Source: Streptomyces kaniharaensis
GTDB taxonomy: Bacteria > Actinomycetota > Actinomycetes > Streptomycetales > Streptomycetaceae
NCBI RefSeq assembly: GCF_009569385.1
Contig: NZ_WBOF01000001.1
Location: forward strand, 1,612,001-1,676,000
DNA length: 64,000 nt
Direction: 5' to 3'
In this document: positions 58,500-64,000 of the stretch, one piece after another
Layout: each line of letters starts with the position of its first letter
Position numbering within the stretch: the first letter of the stretch is position 1
Program-made: the position numbers and the translations under genes
Notes under the pieces: generated by a model
Told to the model about the DNA's origin: nothing
Database searches by the model: none
What the model saw: the letters and a program-made list of their open reading frames with translations, nothing else

Positions 58500-59576
58500 A
58501 TGAGCAGCACCACCGAGAAGCGAATCGTCGTCCTGGGAGCCGGATACGCCGGCCTCACCGCTGCCAAGGGCGCCGGACGCCACCACACCGTCACCCTGGT
58601 CGCGCCAGAGGAGCGGCTCCTCCACCGCGTCCGCCAGCACGAGGCGGCGGCCGGCCACGGGCGCGACTGGCCGGCCATCGACCGGCTGGCGCGCGGCCGC
58701 CGCATCGAGCACCGGCGGGCCAGGGCCGTCGAACTCGACCTGGCCGGGCACAAGGTCCTGCTCGACGACGGCACCACCCTCGGCTACGACACCCTGGTCT
58801 ACGCCCTCGGCAGCCGCACCGCCTGGCACGACGTCCCCGGCGCCGCCGAGCACGCCTACTCCGCCGAACGCGCGGCCGACCTCCACCGCCGGCTGCGCGA
58901 CGCCGACCGGCCCGGCACCCTCGCCGTGGTCGGCGGCGGCGCCACCGGCATCGAGCTGGCCACCGAACTCGCCGAGGCCCACCCGGGCTGGCGGGTGCGG
59001 ATCGTCGCGGCCGGCCGGGTGGGCGGCATCTACTCGCCCAAGGGCCGCGCCCACATCCGGCGCGTCCTCGACCGGCTCGGCGTCACCGTCCACGAGAACG
59101 CCACCGTCACCGAGGTCAGCCCCGCCGGGCTGCGCACCACCGCCGGCCCGATCGACGCGGACGTCACCGTCTGGGCCGCCTCCATGGAGCCGCACCCGCT
59201 GGCCGCCGAAGCCGGACTGGCCGTGGACGACCGCGGCCGGGCCCTGGTCGACGACCACCTGCGGTCGGTCTCGCACCCGGACGTCCACGTGGTCGGCGAC
59301 GCAGCCGCCGTGACCGTCCCCGGCATCGGCACCCTGCGGATGGGCTGCGCCACCGCCCTGCCGCAGGGCCAGTACCTCGGCAAGCTGCTCGACGGGCGCA
59401 CCGCGAAGCCGTTCGCGTACAAGTACGTCGTGCAGTGCCTGAGCCTCGGCCGGCGGGACGGGCTGCTCCAGCTGGTCCGCGGGGACGACTCGATGCGCCC
59501 CACCGTGCTCACCGGGGCGGCTGGACGGATGGCCAAGGCCGCGATCGTCACCGGGGTGCTCTCCGCGCTGAAGTAG
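58500..59576 (+). CDS. FAD-dependent pyridine nucleotide oxidoreductase (NDH-2-like)
   Basis: 358-aa two-Rossmann flavoprotein. 'VVLGAGYAGLTAAKGAG' binds FAD, 'LAVVGGGATGIELATELAEA' binds NAD(P)H, and 'HPDVHVVGDAAAVTVPG' is the C-terminal FAD motif. It resembles type II NADH dehydrogenases without a clear membrane anchor. Carboxymuconolactone-decarboxylase, oxidoreductase or epimerase genes usually accompany ECF41 sigma genes, and this is the oxidoreductase variant. ATG at 58500 after AAGGAGG. Confidence 0.9.
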   Translation: MSSTTEKRIVVLGAGYAGLTAAKGAGRHHTVTLVAPEERLLHRVRQHEAAAGHGRDWPAIDRLARGRRIEHRRARAVELDLAGHKVLLDDGTTLGYDTLVYALGSRTAWHDVPGAAEHAYSAERAADLHRRLRDADRPGTLAVVGGGATGIELATELAEAHPGWRVRIVAAGRVGGIYSPKGRAHIRRVLDRLGVTVHENATVTEVSPAGLRTTAGPIDADVTVWAASMEPHPLAAEAGLAVDDRGRALVDDHLRSVSHPDVHVVGDAAAVTVPGIGTLRMGCATALPQGQYLGKLLDGRTAKPFAYKYVVQCLSLGRRDGLLQLVRGDDSMRPTVLTGAAGRMAKAAIVTGVLSALK

Positions 59577-59601
59577 CTTCCGGGGTCCAGGGATGCGAAA
59601 A

Positions 59602-59625
59602 GGCCCGGGGCGAGTGCCCCGGGCC
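59602..59625. terminator. Bidirectional terminator between oxidoreductase and lepA
   Basis: Perfect 10-bp stem GGCCCGGGGC / GCCCCGGGCC with a 4-nt loop. On the minus strand it is followed by TTTT, favouring use as the lepA terminator; it also lies 25 nt past the oxidoreductase stop. Confidence 0.82.
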
Positions 59626-59636
59626 CTTCCTTGCTG

Positions 59637-61505
59637 CTACTTCTTTTCCTTCGGCGCCTCCGCGTCGGTGGACAGCGCGGCGATGAAGGCCTCCTGCGGC
59701 ACCTCCACGCGGCCGACCATCTTCATCCGCTTCTTGCCTTCCTTCTGCTTCTCCAGCAGCTTGCGCTTACGCGAGATGTCACCGCCGTAGCACTTGGCGA
59801 GGACGTCCTTGCGGATGGCGCGGACCGTCTCGCGGGCGATCACCCGGGAGCCGATGGCGGCCTGGATCGGCACCTCGAACTGCTGGCGCGGGATCAGCTT
59901 CTGCAGCTTGCCGGCCATCATCACGCCGTAGTTGTAGGCCTTGTCCTTGTGCACGATCGCGGAGAACGCGTCCACCGCGTCGCCGTGCAGCAGGATGTCG
60001 ACCTTCACCAGGTTGGCGCTCTGCTCGCCGATGGGCTCGTAGTCGAGCGAGGCGTAGCCGCGGGTCTTGGACTTCAGCTGGTCGAAGAAGTCGAAGACGA
60101 TCTCGGCGAGCGGCAGGGTGTAGCGCAGCTCGACCCGGTCCTCGGAGAGGTAGTCCATGCCCTGCAGGTTGCCGCGGCGGGACTGGCACAGCTCCATGAT
60201 CGCGCCGACGAACTCGTTCGGCGCCAGGATCGTGCCGCGCACGACCGGCTCGAACACCTCGGCGATCTTGCCGGTCGGGAACTCGCTCGGGTTGGTGACG
60301 GTGTGCTCGGTGCCGTCCTCCATCACCACCCGGTAGATCACGTTCGGGGCGGTGGAGATCAGGTCGAGGTTGAACTCGCGCTCCAGGCGCTCCCGGATGA
60401 TCTCCAGGTGCAGCAGGCCGAGGAAGCCGCAGCGGTAGCCGAAGCCGAGCGCGACCGAGGTCTCCGGCTCGTACACCAGCGCGGCGTCGTTGAGCCGCAG
60501 CTTGTCCAGGGCGTCGCGCAGCAGCGGGTAGTCCGAGCCGTCCAGCGGGTACAGGCCCGAGAACACCATCGGACGCGGGTCCTTGTAGCCGCCCAGCGCC
60601 TCGGTGGCGCCCTTGTTCTGCGAGGTGATCGTGTCACCGACCTTGGACTGCCGGACGTCCTTCACACCGGTGATGATGTAGCCCACCTCGCCGACGCCGA
60701 GGCCGTCGGCGACCTTCGGCTCGGGCGAGATGACGCCGATCTCCAGCAGCTCGTGGGTGGCGCCGGTGGACATCATCGCGATCCGCTCGCGCTTGGTGAG
60801 CTGGCCGTCCACGACACGCACGTAGGTGACCACGCCGCGGTAGGCGTCGTACACCGAGTCGAAGATCATCGCGCGGGCCGGGGCGTCCTTGACGCCGACC
60901 GGGGCCGGGATGTTGTCGACGATGTGGTCGAGCAGGTCCTCGACGCCGAGGCCGGTCTTGGCGCTGACCTGGAGCACGTCGGACGGGTCGCAGCCGATGA
61001 TGTGCGCGATCTCGGCGGCGTACTTCTCCGGCTGGGCGGCCGGCAGGTCGATCTTGTTGAGCACCGGGATGATCGTGAGGTCGTTCTCCAGCGCCAGGTA
61101 CAGGTTGGCGAGGGTCTGCGCCTCGATGCCCTGGGCCGCGTCGACGACCAGGATGGTGCCCTCGCACGCGGCGAGGGAGCGGGACACCTCGTACGTGAAG
61201 TCCACGTGGCCCGGGGTGTCGATCATGTTGAGGATGTGCGTCGCCCCGGCGTTCGGCCCGGTCTTGGGCGCCCACGGGAGGCGGACCGCCTGCGACTTGA
61301 TGGTGATGCCGCGCTCACGCTCGATGTCCATGCGGTCGAGGTACTGGGCACGCATCTGCCGCGGGTCGACGACGCCGGTGATCTGCAGCATCCGGTCTGC
61401 GAGCGTCGACTTGCCGTGGTCGATGTGGGCGATGATGCAGAAGTTGCGGATCAGCGCCGGGTCGGTACGGCTGGGCTCTGGCACATTGCTGGGGGTCGCG
61501 GGCAC
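59637..61505 (-). CDS. lepA: Elongation factor 4 (LepA)
   Basis: 622-aa ribosome GTPase that back-translocates or remodels stalled ribosomes. '[19 protein letters not shown]' is G1, '[14 protein letters not shown]' G2, '[13 protein letters not shown]' G3, '[11 protein letters not shown]' G4. The LepA C-terminal domain ends with a basic tail '[20 protein letters not shown]' and a Lys cluster. The GTG at 61505 gives the family start; a frame opening at 61610 is longer. Stands near rpsT and holA, the typical order. Confidence 0.96.
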   Translation of the reverse strand: MPATPSNVPEPSRTDPALIRNFCIIAHIDHGKSTLADRMLQITGVVDPRQMRAQYLDRMDIERERGITIKSQAVRLPWAPKTGPNAGATHILNMIDTPGHVDFTYEVSRSLAACEGTILVVDAAQGIEAQTLANLYLALENDLTIIPVLNKIDLPAAQPEKYAAEIAHIIGCDPSDVLQVSAKTGLGVEDLLDHIVDNIPAPVGVKDAPARAMIFDSVYDAYRGVVTYVRVVDGQLTKRERIAMMSTGATHELLEIGVISPEPKVADGLGVGEVGYIITGVKDVRQSKVGDTITSQNKGATEALGGYKDPRPMVFSGLYPLDGSDYPLLRDALDKLRLNDAALVYEPETSVALGFGYRCGFLGLLHLEIIRERLEREFNLDLISTAPNVIYRVVMEDGTEHTVTNPSEFPTGKIAEVFEPVVRGTILAPNEFVGAIMELCQSRRGNLQGMDYLSEDRVELRYTLPLAEIVFDFFDQLKSKTRGYASLDYEPIGEQSANLVKVDILLHGDAVDAFSAIVHKDKAYNYGVMMAGKLQKLIPRQQFEVPIQAAIGSRVIARETVRAIRKDVLAKCYGGDISRKRKLLEKQKEGKKRMKMVGRVEVPQEAFIAALSTDAEAPKEKK

Positions 61506-61665
61506 CTTGGTCCGATTCTCCGTTGGTCCGGGGCCGGGGGTGTCCGGATCATCGCTGACCGGTTTCCCGGGGACCGGACAGTCTCGTCCGATCGAAGTAG
61601 TTCCTCCCATCTTCCCATGAGCACGGCGTGGCCCGCCGATCGGTCCGGTCCGAAACCTTCACGGC

Positions 61666-61748
61666 GCGAGTCGAGGTGCCAGTCGGGGTGCGGGTCGGGT
61701 GCCAGTCGGGGTGCGGCTCGGGGGTTCCCGCGGTGCGAGTCGGGGCGG
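61666..61748. repeat. Degenerate short tandem repeats upstream of lepA
   Basis: Units of 11-14 bases of the form (CR)GTCGGGGTGC recur about five times, with CAGTCGGGGTGC present identically at 61680-61691 and 61703-61714. They lie in the 257-bp gap between lepA and the ABM gene, which holds no other supported feature. Confidence 0.6.
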
Positions 61749-61762
61749 CAGGATGACGTCCC

Positions 61763-62068
61763 GTGATCCTCGAAAGCGCCCTGCTCGACGTCCTGCCCGG
61801 CCGGGAGGACGAGTTCCTCGCCGCCTTCGCCGAGGCGCGGCCACTGATCGCCGTGCAGCGCGGCTTCCGCTCGCTGGAACTGAGGCGCTGCCTCGACGAA
61901 GGGCGCGGCTCGCGCTTCCTGCTCCAGGTGGAATGGGAGACTCTCGCCGACCACACCGAAGGGTTCCGCGGCTCGGCCGAGTACCAGCGATGGCGCGAGC
62001 TGCTGCACCGGTTCTACCGGCCGTTCCCGGAGGTCGAGCACTACGGCGAGCCGCTGCTCAGCGCGTAG
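61763..62068 (+). CDS. Antibiotic biosynthesis monooxygenase (ABM) domain protein
   Basis: 101-aa ferredoxin-like ABM protein: 'ESALLDVLPGREDEFLAAFA', 'RGFRSLELRRCLDEGRG', 'FLLQVEWETLADHTEGFRGS', 'YGEPLLSA'. Members act as small cofactor-free monooxygenases or heme-degrading or structural proteins; the chemistry here cannot be predicted. GTG at 61763. Isolated gene, no biosynthetic cluster nearby. Confidence 0.83.
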   Translation: MILESALLDVLPGREDEFLAAFAEARPLIAVQRGFRSLELRRCLDEGRGSRFLLQVEWETLADHTEGFRGSAEYQRWRELLHRFYRPFPEVEHYGEPLLSA

Positions 62069-62222
62069 CCGGTTTGGGTCGGGCGGCGGGCCCCTGGTAG
62101 CGTGGGCAGCTGCACCTGGCCTCGGCATGCCCTCTCAGCTGGACCGACGGCCGCGCGGTGCAACCTCCCCAGCCTCTGGCCGGGGCACCCGTGATCCATT
62201 CAGACAAGACTGAGGCTCCTTC

Positions 62223-62492
62223 GTGGCGAACATCAAGTCCCAGATCAAGCGCAACAAGACCAACGAGAAGGCGCGCCTGCGCAACAAGGCCGTCAAGTCC
62301 TCGCTGAAGACCGCTCTGCGCAAGGCCCGTGAGGCCGCCGCCGCCGGCGAGGCCGAGAAGGCCGTCGAGCTGGCCCGCGCCGCCTCCAAGGCGCTGGACA
62401 AGGCCGTGAGCAAGGGCGTCATCCACGCCAACCAGGCCGCCAACAAGAAGTCGGCCATCACCAAGCGCGTCAACACCGCCGCCCAGGCCTGA
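62223..62492 (+). CDS. rpsT: 30S ribosomal protein S20
   Basis: 89-aa basic helical protein binding 16S rRNA: '[20 protein letters not shown]' and '[20 protein letters not shown]' are diagnostic. GTG start at 62223 giving 'MANIKSQ'. It stands alone on the plus strand between lepA/ABM and the convergent holA, as in other actinobacteria. Confidence 0.97.
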   Translation: MANIKSQIKRNKTNEKARLRNKAVKSSLKTALRKAREAAAAGEAEKAVELARAASKALDKAVSKGVIHANQAANKKSAITKRVNTAAQA

Positions 62493-62811
62493 CGCCCCCG
62501 GGGGCTCCGGCCCCCAACGCCTCGGGACGACCCGGCCCTCTACCCGGCTCCCTGAGGCGCGCGAGAACTCGCACCGCACGCGGCCTGCGTTCGCCACGCG
62601 GGTGCGGTGCACTAAGCAGTACGGCAGGCGCCGCAGCGGCCTCTTCCCCAGAGGCCCGCTGCGGCGCCTGCCGCGTTTCGCGGGGCCAGTTGGTCGAGGG
62701 GGACGAGGATCGACCGCAGGACGCCCAGGACGGCGCCACCGGCTGCCGCCCGAGGGGTGGGAACGCCCTGGGACGCCCCTGGAATTCAGTACTCAGTCGG
62801 CCGGGCAGTGC
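62493..62811. other. 319-bp region of hairpins between rpsT and holA
   Basis: No gene is seen. Two structures lie before the main terminator. The first is CGCCTC/GAGGCG with extension (about 62519-62560). The second is the 9-bp stem GCACCGCAC/GTGCGGTGC (62571-62579 and 62602-62610). The sequence from about 62690 to 62811 shows nothing notable. Confidence 0.5.
62622..62673. terminator. Very long hairpin terminator, rpsT/holA
   Basis: An 18-bp stem beginning CGGCAGGCGCCGCAGCGG, then a one-base bulge and 5 more pairs, with a 5-nt loop. It is followed by CGTTT on the plus strand. Between convergent genes, so probably used by both. Confidence 0.85.
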
Positions 62812-63810
62812 TCAGTACGCCGGACGACTGCCCGCCCGGGCGGCCCGGGCGACGGCGACCACCGCGCGCTCCAGGGCGAAGGCCGGGTCGTCCGAACCGC
62901 CCTTGACGGCGGCGTCCGCCTGCGCGATCGCGGTCAGCGCGACGGCCACGCCGTCGCCCGTCCAGCCGCGCATCTGCTGGCGGACCCGCTCGACCTTCCA
63001 CGGCGGCATGCCCAACTCGCGGGCCAGATCGGCCGGACGCATGTTCCGTCCGGTGGTCGCCAGCCGCCCGATGCTGCGCACGCCGGACGCCAGCGCGTAG
63101 GTGATGCCCGTCGGCGGTTGCCCCACCGCCAGGGCCCAGCGCAGCCGCTCCAGCGCCTCCGCGGCCCGGCCGGTGACCGCCAGGTCGGCCACCTCGAAGC
63201 CGGTGGCCTCGGCCCGGCCGCTGTAGTAGCGGGCCACCACGGTCTCGTCGATCGCGCCCTCGACGTCCGAGGTGAGCTGGCTGCACGCGGCGGCCAGCTC
63301 GCGCAGATCGCTGCCGAGCGCGTCCAGCAGGGCCTGGCAGGCCTCCGGGGTGGCGGACCGCCCGAGCGAGCGGAACTCGCCCTTGACGAACGCCAGCCTC
63401 TCGCCGGCCTTGGCCAGCTTCGCGCACGCCACCTCACGCGCGCCCGCCTTGCGCGCCGCGTCCAGCAGCCCCTTGCCCTTGGCTCCGCCCGCGTGCACCA
63501 GCACCATGATCACTTCGTCGGCCGGCGCCTCGATGTACGCCTTGACCTCCTTCACCGAGTCGGCGGAGAGGTCCTGGGCGGCCCTGATCACGATCACCTT
63601 GCGCTCGGCGAACAGCGACGGGGTGGTCAGCTCGGCCAGACTGCCCGGCTGGAGCCCGCCGGGCGGGAGATCCCGCACGTCGGTGTCCGGGTCCGCCGCC
63701 TTCGCCGCCGCCACCACCTGGGCGACCGCGCGGTCCAGCAGCAGCTCCTCCTGGCCGACCGCGAGGGTCAGCGGGGCGAGCAGGTCGTCGGGTGCACTCT
63801 TCCTGGCCAT
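62812..63810 (-). CDS. holA: DNA polymerase III, delta subunit
   Basis: 332-aa clamp-loader subunit: 'DDLLAPLTLAVGQEELLLDR', 'TTPSLFAERKVIVIRAAQDL', 'VLVHAGGAKGKGLLDAARKA', 'EACQALLDALGSDLRELAAA' and 'LAVGQPPTGITYALASGVRS' fit HolA of Streptomyces. ATG at 63810. It opens the clamp with the other loader subunits. Neighbour of rpsT and lepA as expected. Confidence 0.94.
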   Translation of the reverse strand: MARKSAPDDLLAPLTLAVGQEELLLDRAVAQVVAAAKAADPDTDVRDLPPGGLQPGSLAELTTPSLFAERKVIVIRAAQDLSADSVKEVKAYIEAPADEVIMVLVHAGGAKGKGLLDAARKAGAREVACAKLAKAGERLAFVKGEFRSLGRSATPEACQALLDALGSDLRELAAACSQLTSDVEGAIDETVVARYYSGRAEATGFEVADLAVTGRAAEALERLRWALAVGQPPTGITYALASGVRSIGRLATTGRNMRPADLARELGMPPWKVERVRQQMRGWTGDGVAVALTAIAQADAAVKGGSDDPAFALERAVVAVARAARAGSRPAY

Positions 63811-63898
63811 CGCCTACCAGCATCCCACGGGGGACGGACACCCCGGCCGCCCCGGCCTTGCGTGCGGGCCCGGACCGGGGGGCCTGGACAATGAGCCG

Positions 63899-64000
63899 GT
63901 GACCGAAGACCACACCACCGACCAGCCGGACGTCGACGACCCGCACGCCCGGCAGCTGCTCGTCCTGCCCGACCGCGACGCCGCCGACGACGCCGCGGAG
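63899..64000 (+). CDS. Start of an unrecognised gene (runs off the window)
   Basis: 34 codons from a GTG at 63899: 'TEDHTTDQPDVDDPHARQLL' followed by 'VLPDRDAADD'. Acidic, no signal peptide. The frame stays open to the edge, with good third-position bias. Divergent from holA with an 88-bp gap. Too short to identify. Confidence 0.5.
   Translation, partial: MTEDHTTDQPDVDDPHARQLLVLPDRDAADDAAE

Noticed and set aside
61763..62068. Antibiotic biosynthesis cluster around the ABM gene
   Set aside because: Neighbours are lepA, rpsT and holA; no biosynthetic enzymes are present.

Overview
The window is a piece of a high-GC actinomycete chromosome, almost certainly Streptomycetaceae (Streptomyces or Kitasatospora). 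The reasons are near-total G/C at third codon positions, many GTG starts (one TTG), an HrcA/CIRCE-type heat-shock locus, a ZnuACB-Zur zinc locus with a Streptomyces-like Zur box, an ECF41 sigma factor, a tricorn-protease homologue and the order recO-uppS / leuA / era / ybeY-phoH / hrcA-dnaJ / hemW / lepA-rpsT-holA. I see no rRNA, tRNA, CRISPR array, transposase or prophage. Most of the window is core genome with short accessory stretches between conserved blocks.

Region by region. 1-3.8 kb (minus): start of dnaG, dgt, a secreted SGNH-hydrolase lipoprotein and a PAC2 protein. 3.8-8.3 kb: a 730-bp gene-free gap, then accessory genes (GNAT acetyltransferase, ADP-ribosylglycohydrolase, AbiEi-HTH/DUF559 nuclease-like protein, anchored RNase of the Sa/T1 family). 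8.5-13 kb: ppdK and dusB, separated by a clear T-tailed terminator. 13-15.7 kb: a histidine kinase / response regulator / DUF4097 operon. 15.8-21.7 kb: accessory genes (two small unknowns, an XRE/MmyB-type regulator divergent from an MFS exporter with operator-like palindromes between them, an orphan PIN toxin-like protein, a NADAR protein, a helical-repeat protein). 21.7-26.5 kb: glyS, then the Zur-controlled znuACB-zur operon. 26.5-31.4 kb (minus): recO-uppS, a TerB-like protein, and leuA with a 15-codon leader peptide containing four consecutive leucine codons. 31.4-32.9 kb: an M4 protealysin-like protease followed by its emfourin-type inhibitor. 32.9-40.6 kb (minus): hinT, rnz, phoH, ybeY, a CNNM/CBS protein, small proteins, a DUF4383 membrane protein, a cytidine-deaminase-like protein lacking its zinc ligands, and era; an RDD protein lies upstream. 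40.7-47.2 kb (minus): tricorn homologue, rsmE, dnaJ, hrcA with CIRCE. 47.5-50 kb (plus): htpX, pspAB, a DUF3097 gene. 50-53.3 kb (minus): hemW, preceded at its 3' side by what looks like a Uma2-family gene remnant, and a long-chain acyl-CoA ligase. 53.6-57.4 kb: a heterodimeric ABC exporter. 57.5-59.6 kb: ECF41 sigma factor plus a target-like FAD oxidoreductase. 59.6-64 kb: lepA, an ABM protein, rpsT, holA and the start of an unknown gene.

Functional themes are envelope and protein quality control (HtpX/PspAB, HrcA/DnaJ, tricorn, CNNM), zinc homeostasis, RNA and ribosome maturation (YbeY, PhoH, RNase Z, Era, RsmE, LepA, DusB), and several small regulated modules. The most interesting signals are cis-regulatory or small-module features: the leuA leader peptide with an exact downstream complement, a perfect inverted repeat over the dnaG start codon with a competing hairpin, a Zur box that overlaps a probably leaderless znuA start, the ECF41-type promoter before the oxidoreductase, the palindromes between the XRE regulator and MFS gene, the protease-inhibitor pair, the CIRCE element plus leader hairpin at hrcA, and two gene remnants.
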